NCBI RefSeq assembly: GCF_000003815.2
Contig: NW_023365749.1
Location: forward strand, 116,581 to 172,122
Length of the DNA stretch: 55,542 nucleotides
From: Branchiostoma floridae
Taxonomy: Eukaryota > Chordata > Leptocardii > Amphioxiformes > Branchiostomatidae
Reading direction: 5' to 3'
The translations under genes were made by a program, and so were the position numbers. How positions within the stretch are numbered: position 1 is the stretch's first letter; each line of letters begins with the position of its first letter. The notes below the pieces were generated by a model that did not search any database, was not told where the DNA came from, and saw only the letters and a program-made list of their open reading frames with translations. This document shows positions 46,501-55,036 of this stretch, piece by piece.

Positions 46501-49500
46501 TCTACCACTCAAAAATCATGACCACAGCATGTCCAGAACACGTGTCGACTGAGTTTCCGCTGCAGTACCTTAGCAAGCCGCTAAGGGGCCCATTATCGAA
46601 CTTGACCTTCGTTTTTCCGACCCCTACCGACCTACCAAATATCATCAGGATCCATCCAAGGCTTCTTGAGTTATGCTGTTCACACACACACACACACAGA
46701 CAGACAAACACGCCCAAAACATAAACTTAGCCATTCTGGCAAAGGTAAAAATCCGTTGTTCCCTTCTGGAGTTATGGAAAAGTCCTTCTACCAACAAATC
46801 CTACCTATTTTGCTAACTGGTTGGTATGGTCCGCCAGTCTGGAAACTGACATGTGGGGTCAGGGAGTCTGACCCCTGGCCTCGGGAGCTGTCAACTGTCA
46901 GTTACAGCTGCATGGTGGAATCTACCAAACCAGGTTGGGGGGTTGTAATGCTTCAGAAGTTTTTGACAAGAATGCCCCGGCTATCCCTAAACTAGCCGCT
47001 AGGGGGCCCAAACTTATGTCACCAACTCCTGAGCACAAGAGCTATCTAACACCAACAATTCATGACTATACCATGTTCAGAAGATGAGAAAACACACCCG
47101 GAAGTTGCGCTGCAGTACCAAGGGAAGCCGCTAGGGGGCCCATCATCGAACTCGACCTCCGTTTTTCAGACCCCTACCCACCCGCCAAATATCAGCAGCG
47201 TCCGTCGAAGTCTTCTCGAGTTATGCTGTTTACGGACAAAAGTTTGCAAGTAAACCGGCGCCTGCACTTCCAGGAAAGCCGCTAGGGGGCCCAAACTCGC
47301 AGCAGTCACTCTCTGCTTTAAGGGGTCCCTACCGCTCAAAAATCACGACCGCAGCATGTCCAGAACGCGAGATATCGAGCATGGAGGGTCCGTTGCAGTA
47401 CCTTAGCAAGCCGCTAGGGGGCCCATTATCGAACTCCCCCTTCTTTCCCCAGACCCCTACCCACCCACCAAATATCAGCCGCATCCGTCGCAGTCTTCTC
47501 GAGTTATGCTGCTCACAAACGGGGGGAGAACACACAACCGGACCGAAAATATTACCTTAGCCATTCTGGCAAAGGTAAAAATAACTATCAATGTTATTTG
47601 TTATGTAGTTCTATTTTCATAATTTAACATTCTTTCCCATCAAATATTACTTTTTGTCTGTCAAAATTCAAGGTCAAAGTAGCTGTCTCAAATAACGCAA
47701 AAATTTCAAACTCATCATAACTTTTCAAACTTCATATCATTGGATAGGTCTCGGTGAAACAAATAGAACGGTTTTTATTTCAACAAAATCGGACATACCG
47801 TTAGAGAGGCCATTCAAAGGCCTGAAAATTATGCATAATATCTCTTGATCAGCTAATTAAATATGCAAGATTACAATATCTCCGCATTCATACAAGATAC
47901 AAGAAAAAAACTTGGTGTACAGGGTTTTTTCACTTTTACCGTCACAACTTAATTTTTACTGCATTATTATTGAGAAACTGTTCATTGAAAATGGGTAAAA
48001 TAAAATTAATAAGTTTTATTTGGAAATTTACCCTGTAAGTAAGAAATTCGTGCTCTCCCGCTGCAAAAAGATGATATTTAGTGCTCCCAAATGCTGTTAG
48101 CATAAGGGGTAATCAAAATTTCAGGAAAAAAATTAATAAAAAATCAGCATGACAAAATAAGATATAATCCACACGCAGATCTTTTCAAATCTTTATTATG
48201 CACATTTCTGAAAAGTATCAATGATAACAGTCGAATTACAAGCCAACATTTAAGTTTTTTAAGCTTTTTTGTCTAAAAATGGGCGTGGCCTTACAGTAGT
48301 CGATGACGTCATTGTGACGTCATACCAATTTGCATAAGTTATCTTTATGCATTAGGGAACTACCTTGAAAAAATAAAGGTCAATACATTATCTAAGATGG
48401 TAATTTTAGAAGACCAAAAACACCCCACAAAACTCCTCAGCCACTCTTTTATACTACCTTAGTGTTCATGTCAGGCCATGTCAGTACCTACAGTGTTGTT
48501 ATGACGTTTGTTACAGGGGAGAACACCGCTCCACCGGGCTGCCGAGGAAGGCCGCACAGAAACTGCACAAGCTTTACTCACAGCCGGGGCAGATCCTAAC
48601 GCACGGGACGAAGATGTAAGTAGACTCGCATAAACAAATTTATAACATTTTTATTAGCTTAATTGGTGTGTTGACTAGTACTGATGTGCTATATAATCAG
48701 GGCTCTAAGGAAACTGAATATGATCCCATCCTTAATGTTCATGTCAGACCATGTAAGTACCTACAGTGTTGTTATGACGTTTGTTACAGGGGATCACACT
48801 GCTCCACCGGGCTGTCGTGGGAGGCCACACAGAAACTGCACAAGTTTTACTCACAGCCGGGGCAGATCCTAGCGCACGGGACAATGATGTAAGTAAATCA
48901 CCGTAAGCTATGATAGCCCTTTCCTCATCCCGAGAAAATACAAACTCACAATGCTGAAAGCTGTTATATTTTTATGTTCGGAACGTGACTAGTAATGGTG
49001 TGCTAATCACAATTCCACAGATGTTAACGCACAGGACGAAGATGTAAGTAGAATCACACCGTACGCGTTAACTAATCGAAAGTAATAGTTTTTCCATTGT
49101 TGGCTGTGTGGACTAGTACTAGTGTGCTAATCTAAATATGTTACGCCAAAAATTCTACATAATGTATGTCCCGTTTTTGACTGTGCCGATGAGCTTCTTT
49201 TGGAAATCTGTAGGTCGATAAAATAAAATGATAAAACGATAAGGTTATCGGTTGATCGAAACGCTATGTTTTCCCGGTTTTCTTTCGTAAAATCTCTTTT
49301 AGTTATGATGCCGTTTACTGTAATATTTCACTTTTTCACTTTAGCGAACATGTTACTCCCTACAGGGCAACACGCCTCTCCATGCGGCGGCTAATGTGGA
49401 CAATCTTCTGTGTGTATTAGAGCTACTGAAGGCTGGAGCTGACAGTAGTATCAGGAACAATGTGAGTGTGATGAGGAAATTGCCTCCATCTGCATGGGAT

Positions 49501-52500
49501 GGCTATGTGAATTTCATCCATTGGTAATTAAATGCGTATCGCTGCATGTCTGTAATCGTTTTCAGTAGCACAATCGTAAAGTGGTATCCTGGGTACCATC
49601 GACTCCATCACTATCCATGGATGTTTATACTACGCATATAACTAATAGATATGTGAATGGAGTATCAAAGCACTGCGGGCATGAACTCACACACGAGGAT
49701 GGTACCCAGTTATTCGGAAGTAGTGGTGGAAACAGTTAATGCTATCTGTGTTACCTGGATACAATCAATTAAGAAACTATAGAAATATCAAAGTAAAATA
49801 ATTGAAGTCAACAGGATATTCCTGTACATACCAGAGACTAACAATGGGTGGCACTGTTGCATTAAGTGCCTTTGCTTTATACACAGGGTGTAGAAACGGC
49901 AGAAAGAGTGTCTGGCCGGGCGTCTCAACTGTTTGTGTCTAAGGTTTTCCGGCAATGCAAAGTAAGGTTAAGAACAAATACCTTGTACATAATTTCTATC
50001 ATTTTAAAAAAAATCTATCATTCTGTGATTTGAAATACATTTTACTGTAAAAGATGCTGATATTGGATATACCCTATGTTTCTGCAGGGTAAAAAAACTT
50101 TGGGTAGTGAAGAGGAGAGTGGCGGCGGATGTCAAACAAGTGACGTTTGTAGTGAAATTGCTATAATTGTTATAGGTGGATGATGGTGGTAAGCTCAAAA
50201 TACAGGTGTCTCTGTAAGTATTTCCACAACTGTGCAGGGTGGTGATAGTTACAAACGATACTTTGTAGGATTTTGTCATGATGTTGTCCTGTTATGTGAC
50301 CATGAATAGCTAGAGGATAAAGTTAATTTGGATCATTAAAAATGAAATCAATGGGTCATTGTAGAAAGCATAAGGAAAATGAGGAAGGAAGTAAGTATAG
50401 ATAGTTCACACCTAAATCACACAGTATCTTCAATATTTGTTATTCTCTTGTTTATTTTCTTGTCTTGTTTTTCTTGTTTTTTTCCAGACATCACCCCTCA
50501 CATCCCCTTACTCACAGAAAGGGTGGGGTTGAGATGGAGAGACCTGGCCGGCCGGCTGGGCTTCTCTACAGACGACATAGATGGGATTGTCTCTGGGGTC
50601 CGTTACCATGACGACCAGTCCTACTGCACGGCCATGTTGGAACAGTGGCAGCAGCGGGGGGAAGGCGAGGGGATCCTGAAACTGCAGCTCATGGAGGCAG
50701 CCCTGTCTGACATGGGTCTGGAAGACATAGTTCATGTAATTCATGAACGACTAGGTAATTAGGTGGTATCTTTAAAATGTTTGAGCACAAAATGGCATGC
50801 AGATCAGGGTACAAAAATGCATGAACTACAATCAACAAAGTATTTTACAAAGTTGCTATAGGGAAGGGGGAAGTATTGTAGCATGTTTTGGCCAGTTCGA
50901 GCCTTCAGGATAAAGATATTCAAGAAGAATTGTAATAATTAAAACAGCATTTCTCTGCTTTCATCGGGTTCCTTTAATTTGCCAATTTGACTGACCGTTG
51001 AACGGATTTGCTCTGTGTCGGTAACATTGTTGTTTTTACTCATACCTTCAACAGATCGTCTTGTTGCGGGGCTAGAAGCATTGGTGAAGACGCAGGAATT
51101 CATAACAGACAACATGGATAAAGACACTATAGTCAGGTTCACGGAAATGAGAGGGCGCTCAGTCAAACAGGTGCCTTTCTTTTGATGCGACGCTCGGCCA
51201 TTGATGCGTGACTGTAAACTACAGTGGGGAAAGATATAACGTTGAACTTTGTAATGCTAGGCTTGTGATAATGTTGAGCTTATGTCATACAACCGGCCGA
51301 ACAGGTTTCTGTATCTGGGTGTACCCAGTAAATGGTTTATCTTGTTATGTCATTTTGTAATTGATTTCTTAATTTCTGGAAGTTATAAGGTCCACAAGAC
51401 TGAGTCTTGCAAAAAGGGTCGTATTTTTACACTGTACAAAGTTCACTTTTCCGGGGAAAAACTGGATATCGGGGTCATTTAAACTCATACATGTAGCTCA
51501 GTAGTACTTGCATGTGAAAATGCAACGTTAGAAACCTGACATGACAAATCAAAAGTCTCTTACTTTACCTTTCGTCAGAAATATCTATTCCTTGTCAATT
51601 CATTGGAAAAATCTCCTTTTGAAAACAAGAAAAGTCAAAAACCGCAATGACTGTCACTGTGATCGGTACGGTCAAGTGACTGGAATGGTCATTTAGCTTA
51701 ACTAAATATCTTGTAGGACGAAATTTACGTCTCGGCTCATGGAAGACGTAGACGAGGGTAACAAGTACTACTTACCTACAATATGTCCAAAGGTGTCTGG
51801 GAGACTATAACCCCTAGACAGATCCGTCATCTTGCTGCTGACAAACGGAACCGGAAGAAACGTACAGTCGCCTGCGTAGCTACTGACCGATGATAATGAT
51901 GTTTTGTTGTGTAATTACTTCACCGATACCGTACTTCCTTACAGGCATCGTCTTCAGAACTACTGATGCATGAGTTGGTGGATTGCATCAAAACACCAGA
52001 AGACTATGACTACCTATTGCAGTTACTGGAAGAAAGTGGGCAACACTACCTTTTGAAGGAAATTAAAACCTTTGAACCGGTGAGTATTCTTCCATCGTTG
52101 TGAAAATCAAAACGGTATAAATGGTAATGAAAGTCATATACCCTGGTCAACGATCTTTAGCGATATTATTGACTGACATAATGACNNNNNNNNNNNNNNN
52201 NNNNNNNNNNNNNNNNNNNNNNNNNNNNNNNNNNNNNNNNNNNNNNNNNNNNNNNNNNNNNNNNNNNNNNNNNNNNNNNNNNNNNAAATAGTTTGTGGAC
52301 ATGATTTGGAAATCACTAAAGTTTCGTTGTTTTTATCGCAGAAGACAAGTCATAAGGAGCCTAAAGTAGTACCACTCAAGAGACGTCCACATCACAGAGC
52401 AACGGTTGATGCTGATGAATCCACAGCTAAAGGTATATATGGCTATAAAACTCGGCCAGACAGACTTCTTTTAGTGGTTAATGATAATTCTTCTGAATCC

Positions 52501-54522
52501 TTTGCAGGTTAGGTTCCAACAAAATGACATCTGATTTATGATGTTGTGGGCTTAGTAATAAATCTTAAAAACACATACTGAATGAGGACTGAACTCTACA
52601 CACATACATGTACACATGTAATAAAACTTAGTTATGTTTCCATTAAAGGGTTGACAACGTATAGGAAACAAAGACATTTTCTTTGGATGTTACGCCTATT
52701 GTTCATGGCCAAATTTCACTCATTCCTTGCAGAAACCAGCACAGTTATTATCGCCACACCTTCAACCACAATGGCACAGAGTGTGTCATCTAACAGCGCA
52801 CAGATTGTGAGTTCGAAGCAAAAAGTCAAGTTAATGTTCGTTGGACAAACTGGGTCTGGCAAGACAAGTCTCTGCCTGACAATGATTGGTGGAAAGGCCC
52901 ACACAGAAGACGAGTCAGACAGAACAATAGGGGTGGACATCAGGTCGTACATCGATCAAACACATGGTGTAGAGTACAAAATCTATGACTTTGGTGGCCA
53001 TGACGTGTACCACTACACACACCGTTTCTTCCTGACACACCTGGGGCTGTACCTGCTATGTATTGACCTGCCGGGCTACACGTCAGGGGAGTTCCAGGAG
53101 CGGGTAGGCAAGTGGATGACATCCATCTCTTCCCACGTGACTAAACCATCCCTGATTGTTGTGGGGACGAAAAGTGATGAAGGTGACGTCATGGAGAAGA
53201 TTGCACTGTTGGAGAAGGACATCAAGTCCGCCGAGACAGCAGTCAGACAGGCACTGGAGAAGGAGATCAGCAGATGCCAAGAAACTCTGGACAGCCGAGA
53301 GCAAGGTCTAGGTCTTCGGGGGAAAGATGATCACTTTGTCGGCTTGTCACGTGAAGAAGTACTGGACAAGCAAACGTCGCTTCAGAAGCTGTTGGAGGGC
53401 CGCCCTGGAAACCTAATTGACGTCCACATCTTGCCAGTGAGCAGTAAGAGGAATGAAGGAATAGATGTACTCCGGGCCAAGATGGCGGAGATTGTGCAAG
53501 AGCGCATTGGTGTGTCCAACAGTCGGCAGCTGCCACAGTCTTGGTCTGACTTTGATAACCTTATCAAACAGGTGACATCCGAATCTTACCTGGACCTCAC
53601 AGAGTGCAAACAACGAGGAAATGATGTTGGGATGGACAACACTGATGTGCTGAATGCTCTGGAGTATCTTCATGTAACGGGGGAGATTCTCTTCTACAGG
53701 CACATCCAGGGTATGGAGGACAAGGTGTTCCAGGACCCCAGCATCATTCTGAAGCTTTTTAAGCAGCTATTTCGACACGACATGGCTCAGCATCTACAGA
53801 AGGAAGAAAATCTAATGCCCACGGACAGGCAGCAGTTTCTGGAAGAAGGTGTTGTCAGTGAAGAGTTCGTTGACGCTGTTCTACCAGAGGAGGCAGAATC
53901 CTTCCAGCTTCTCCTGCCACTGATGAAACATTTCGGGCTCTGCTTCAACAGAACTGTCACCATGATGGCTAATCTTCCCATTGCCAATGAAGACGAAATA
54001 GCTGCACATTGGTCTGACACTGTTCAAGAAGGTACAAAGGAGGTCAAGTTAATAATGAAGTCACTCGATGTCAACAGCGGACACCCGGTTGGGTTAGGAG
54101 AGTCTCTTGCCTGTCGCATGGTACTGATGAGTGAGGAAGGGCGGCGCCTTGTGAAAAGGAATGCTGTTATAAACAGAATGGGAATGATGGATGTGATGTA
54201 CCGCCGTTTAAATAACGAGAAAGAGAAGCGAACACAACAAGTGCGAACCTCCGACAAGGTAGTGGACGAGATCTACCTTCGGGCTGACAACAAGGAAGCC
54301 TGGCGTGGGATGAAGGAGTTGGTGAAGAAGATCAAGCCTTGTTTAGAAGAATATCAAGCAAGACTTAGCGAAGACAGCGTAACTGTAACGGGAGAGAAGA
54401 AGTTAGAATCTATCCCTCTGGAGGCCCTACACAAGCACACTGGGGAAGACTTGGACAAGATTTTCCTTGGAGAGTGGGCAGAGTCTGCTGGCAGCCAGGT
54501 GTATCCGGTTCTGACAAAATGA
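28516..54522 (+). CDS. Ankyrin-Death-CARD-Roc-COR signalling protein, 17 exons
   Basis: Exons: 28516-28551, 29208-29297, 29807-29905, 30345-30443, 33099-33197, 44808-44906, 45082-45180, 48517-48615, 48790-48888, 49366-49461, 49887-49961, 50088-50175, 50488-50754, 51055-51170, 51945-52079, 52342-52432, 52733-54522. They total 3477 nt (1158 residues plus TGA); every junction is GT-AG and phase-consistent. Order: basic N-terminus (1-12), ankyrin cap and eight repeats (13-305), tail and linker (306-359), Death domain (360-448), CARD-like domain (449-532), linker, Roc GTPase from about 594 (P-loop GQTGSGKTS 600-608, DFGGHD 648-653, GTKSD 707-711), then COR to the end. No signal peptide or membrane span: cytosolic. 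Probably a death-fold signalling or immune adaptor regulated by GTP, inferred from domains. An N gap between 52079 and 52342 could hide an exon. AATAAA follows at 54631. Extra or alternative ankyrin exons are possible. Confidence 0.85.
29208..29297 (+). CDS. Roc-COR gene exon 2 (ankyrin cap)
   Basis: ELRDAAHEGDKTTVERLLAE and a tail ending DSQ. Acceptor GCCACAG, donor GTTGGT, 30 codons, phase 0-0. It pairs with 4409-4320 of the minus-strand paralogue. Confidence 0.85.
29807..29905 (+). CDS. Ankyrin exon 1 of the duplicated family
   Basis: Thirty-three codons, WMSPLHWAADKGH then TETAQVLLTAGVYHHAQSRD. The most diverged member in its C-terminal loop: the usual ADPNAR is replaced. Confidence 0.85.
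30128..30150 (+). pseudogene. Truncated ankyrin exon relic
   Basis: Only the last 23 nt of a family exon remain between CACACAG and GTAAGTAGAATCAC. A 23-nt exon would shift the frame, so it is read as a 5'-truncated dead unit. Confidence 0.6.
30345..30443 (+). CDS. Ankyrin exon 2 of the duplicated family
   Basis: Thirty-three codons, GRTPLHMAAAGGH then TETAQVLLTAGADPDVQGRD. Acceptor TTTGTTACAG, donor GTAAGT. Confidence 0.88.
30930..31500. repeat. Tandem repeat, about 150 bp, 4 copies
   Basis: Units share GATTTTGGGCCTCCT-like, TGCTTGAACTTGACATT and ATTTTTGGTACGTGG-like segments at about 150-bp spacing. Long minus-strand ORFs here are artefacts. Confidence 0.75.
32790..32978 (-). mobile_element. 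tRNA-derived SINE
   Basis: On the minus strand: A box TGGCGCAGTGG (32966-32956), B box GGGTTCGAATC (32924-32914), then a core CTTGTGCCCTTGGGAAAGGC (32894-32875) and a tail with ACTCAGGTGTAAA. This layout is that of deuterostome tRNA-SINEs with a conserved central domain, such as those known in amphioxus. Confidence 0.85.
33099..33197 (+). CDS. Ankyrin exon 3 of the duplicated family
   Basis: Thirty-three codons, GKTPLHRASDKGH then TETAQALLTAGADPNARDKD. Followed by an 11.6-kb transposon-filled intron. Confidence 0.88.
33230..36700. repeat. Mosaic of dispersed repeats in the ankyrin-array intron
   Basis: Related copies carry AACTCGGAAATGGATTGACG-like, ATGATATTTGGTATGTGG-like and GGGCCCCCTAGCGGCTTG-like segments (33350, 34000, 34960, 35160, 35220, 35690, 36430), some inverted, with many ATGCAAAT/ATTTGCAT octamers. 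No gene recognised. Confidence 0.7.
37734..38500. repeat. Foldback with arms of about 280-345 bp
   Basis: CAGTACCTGCACCTGCTTGA (left) pairs with TCAAGCAGGTGCAGGTACTG (right end 38494). Inner ends are GAATCAATTCACAATAC and GTATTGTGAATTGATTC. Arms run about 37734-38079 and 38222-38500 with indels. Confidence 0.85.
39327..40640. repeat. Tandem duplication, period about 754 bp
   Basis: CGTCAACAAAAGTCGCACGG (39327) recurs as CGTCAACAACAGTCGCACGG (40081). Downstream order (CTGAAGAGAAGT, ATTATCGTAGATATG, TATGAATATTAATT, TCTTCGCTGATTGGCT) is kept in both copies. Confidence 0.85.
40590..41360. repeat. 163-bp satellite-like array, 4-5 copies
   Basis: AAAAGTGTTATTGAATT occurs at 40758, 40921, 41085 and (as AAAAGTGTTATCG) 41248. 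Each unit holds GGTCAAAAATTGGTCAAAAA and TCAAATTTCAGCTCATT. The 305-codon open frame across it reads the same unit in different frames and is not a gene. Confidence 0.9.
41625..41735. repeat. Inverted copy of 38075-38185
   Basis: GCGCAGGGGTGACTTGGAAC and AAATGTCGGCCTTTCTAGT are the reverse complement of the loop of the foldback at 37734-38500. Confidence 0.8.
42100..43657 (-). pseudogene. L1/Tx1-like LINE, 3' half
   Basis: Frame 43657-43238 contains MENKYLSMYGKIVIINTLVV, then FENGGLNVHS, the region after the RT palm in L1-type elements. A one-base shift leads to 43300-42868 and then 42858-42499. The end holds a zinc knuckle CSFCHDDVESYTHVFWEC (CxxC-x9-H-x5-C). The RT catalytic part is missing, so it is a 5'-truncated, frameshifted copy. 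Confidence 0.85.
43682..44757. mobile_element. MITE-like element with 247-bp terminal inverted repeats
   Basis: Arms 43682-43928 and 44511-44757 are inverted copies with pyrimidine-rich ends (GCTTTTCCCCCTACCCGTTC). The core is non-coding. It abuts the LINE on the left and the ankyrin-unit intron on the right. Confidence 0.85.
44808..44906 (+). CDS. Ankyrin exon 4 of the duplicated family
   Basis: Thirty-three codons, GWTPLHLPAEEGR then TETAQVLLTAGADPNARGRN. The helix residue Ala is Pro here, which could weaken this repeat. Confidence 0.88.
45082..45180 (+). CDS. Ankyrin exon 5 of the duplicated family
   Basis: Thirty-three codons, GWTPLHRAAWEGR then TETAQVLLTAGADPNARGRD. It starts 274 bp after the start of the previous exon. 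Confidence 0.88.
45409..48459. mobile_element. 3.05-kb non-autonomous DNA transposon with TA target duplication
   Basis: Terminal inverted repeats AGGTAGTATATAAGGGTGGC (45409) and its near complement ending ATACTACCT (48459) pair over about 25 bp. They are flanked by TA, within a site that reads CCTTAATGTTCATG in sister units, so both ends are exact. The interior has a 245-bp tandem repeat (about 45600-46400) with ATGCAAAT octamers and GCCGCTAGGGGGCCC repeats (46450-47430). No transposase. Confidence 0.85.
48517..48615 (+). CDS. Ankyrin exon 6 of the duplicated family
   Basis: Thirty-three codons, GRTPLHRAAEEGR then TETAQALLTAGADPNARDED. A 3.05-kb transposon (45409-48459) precedes it. Confidence 0.88.
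48790..48888 (+). CDS. Ankyrin exon 7 of the duplicated family
   Basis: Thirty-three codons, GITLLHRAVVGGH then TETAQVLLTAGADPSARDND. The consensus TPLH is TLLH. Confidence 0.88.
49021..49043 (+). pseudogene. Second truncated ankyrin exon relic
   Basis: ATGTTAACGCACAGGACGAA then GAT, between TTCCACAG and GTAAGTAGAATCAC. It has the same 23-nt structure as the relic at 30128-30150. Confidence 0.6.
49366..49461 (+). CDS. Ankyrin exon 8 (unduplicated, C-terminal)
   Basis: Thirty-two codons, GNTPLHAAANVDN then LLCVLELLKAGADSSIRNN. It is outside the duplicated family in sequence and keeps phase 0-0. Donor GTGAGT. Confidence 0.88.
49887..49961 (+). CDS. Ankyrin C-cap exon
   Basis: Twenty-five codons, GVETAERVSGRASQLF then VSKVFRQCK, the usual GxTAxxxA helix that closes an ankyrin array. 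Acceptor ATACACAG, donor GTAAGG. Confidence 0.75.
50088..50175 (+). CDS. Linker exon before the Death domain
   Basis: GKKTLGSEEESGGGCQTSDV then CSEIAIIVI, ends phase 1 at ATAG|GTGGAT. The next exon needs phase 1, so they join without loss of frame. The donor is weak; small alternative exons near 50205-50240 cannot be excluded. Confidence 0.6.
50488..50754 (+). CDS. Death-domain exon
   Basis: It encodes LRWRDLAGRLGFSTDDIDGI, then YCTAMLEQWQQRG and LQLMEAALSDMGLEDIVHVI, the six-helix Death-domain pattern (W-x2-LA-x-LG, then mL-x2-W). Acceptor TTTTTTTCCAG, ends phase 1. Confidence 0.92.
51055..51170 (+). CDS. CARD-like domain, first exon
   Basis: RLVAGLEALVKTQEFITDNM then DKDTIVRFTEMRG, amphipathic helices that resemble the N-terminal half of a CARD. 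Phase 1 to 0. Confidence 0.75.
51945..52079 (+). CDS. CARD-like domain, second exon
   Basis: SSELLMHELVDCIKTPEDYD then YLLQLLEESGQHYLLKEI. The LL-x3-L...F/Y-x2-LL-x-LEESGQ-x2-LL pattern is typical of the CARD C-terminal helices. Phase 0-0. Confidence 0.75.
52186..52285. other. Assembly gap (100 N)
   Basis: Placeholder gap in the intron between the CARD-like and linker exons of the Roc-COR gene. The flanking exons are phase 0 on the left and phase 0 on the right, so any hidden exon would have to be a multiple of 3 nt. Confidence 0.99.
52342..52432 (+). CDS. Basic linker exon before the Roc domain
   Basis: KTSHKEPKVVPLKRRPHHRA then TVDADESTAK. It ends in phase 1, matching the next exon. The N gap lies just upstream. 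Confidence 0.7.
52733..54522 (+). CDS. Roc GTPase and COR domain exon (last exon)
   Basis: One 1790-bp exon. G1 GQTGSGKTS, G3 DFGGHD, G4 GTKSD and G5 SSKRN identify a Ras-like Roc domain; a coiled insert lies between G4 and G5. COR follows with LPQSWSDFDNLI, TDVLNALEYLHVTGEILFYR and DPSIILKLFKQLFRHDM. The open frame extends upstream to 52582, but the acceptor TTCCTTGCAG at 52732 and phase 1 show that the upstream part is intron. There is no kinase or leucine-rich-repeat segment. Confidence 0.93.
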
Positions 54523-54630
54523 ACAAGTACAAAATAGGTATGCATGTTTTGTCTTCTATGTTGATCTTTTAAGATAGAATTTTAAAAATGTAATAGCTAT
54601 ATCCATGACCATGAAAACGTAGAAGTGCAA

Positions 54631-54636
54631 AATAAA
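54631..54636 (+). terminator. Polyadenylation signal AATAAA of the Roc-COR gene
   Basis: Canonical AATAAA 109 nt after the stop codon. Confidence 0.6.
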
Positions 54637-54808
54637 AACGAGGAGATGCCAACATTTGGAGGACTAACGGGAACTCCTTTAAAGGATGATTCTGTGAAGT
54701 TGATCAGCCTATTTGTACGGCAGATTGAAAGGCAGGTGAAAGATTAGCATAGTTGCTATGGTGTGCGATATGGTGCATACACGTTTCTTTAATATTATCA
54801 TTATCCAA

Positions 54809-55036
54809 GATGGCGGCGATGGTGGTAACGCCGATCGTGCGCTCCTGCTAAAAGATGTTAAATTGTGTCTTAATCGTACGATCTTACAATATTCTTCGAT
54901 CTACTAGTTTGTAGATGCAATATCTCCTACCGGAATAAGTTTTTTCGTCTGTTCTAGTGATTTCCCTCGTAATACGACGGTATCTAGGTGCTGCCCCCAA
55001 GACCCAAGCCGTACCCAAGCCGTACCCAAGCCGAAC
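54809..55036 (+). promoter_or_regulatory. Promoter and 5' leader of the J-domain-like gene
   Basis: CCAAGATGGCGGCGATGG near 54809 fits a YY1-type AAGATGGCGGC core promoter element, which commonly lies at housekeeping start sites. A 12-bp tandem (CCGTACCCAAGC, about 3 copies) precedes the ATG at 55037. Confidence 0.4.

Larger units (their letters stand above)
29700..49060 (+). repeat. Tandem array of a roughly 274-bp ankyrin exon-intron unit, split by transposons
   Basis: Each unit has a 99-bp exon, GTAAGTAGACTCGCATAA, a GTTGACTAGTACTGATGTGC block, ATCCTTAATGTTCATGTCAG, and CCTACAGTGTTGTTATGACG before the acceptor. Exon starts are 274 bp apart at 44808/45082 and 273 bp apart at 48517/48790. 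Elsewhere the spacing is enlarged by insertions at 30504-32978, about 33232-44783 and 45409-48459. Confidence 0.9.

Noticed and set aside
50379-50487. Upstream part of the Death-domain frame (with its ATG)
   Set aside because: Ends in a long pyrimidine tract and CAG typical of a 3' splice site; phase fits the exon ending at 50175.
52582-52732. N-terminal extension of the Roc-COR frame
   Set aside because: Acceptor TTCCTTGCAG at 52732 and matching phase with the exon ending at 52432 show that this is intron read-through.
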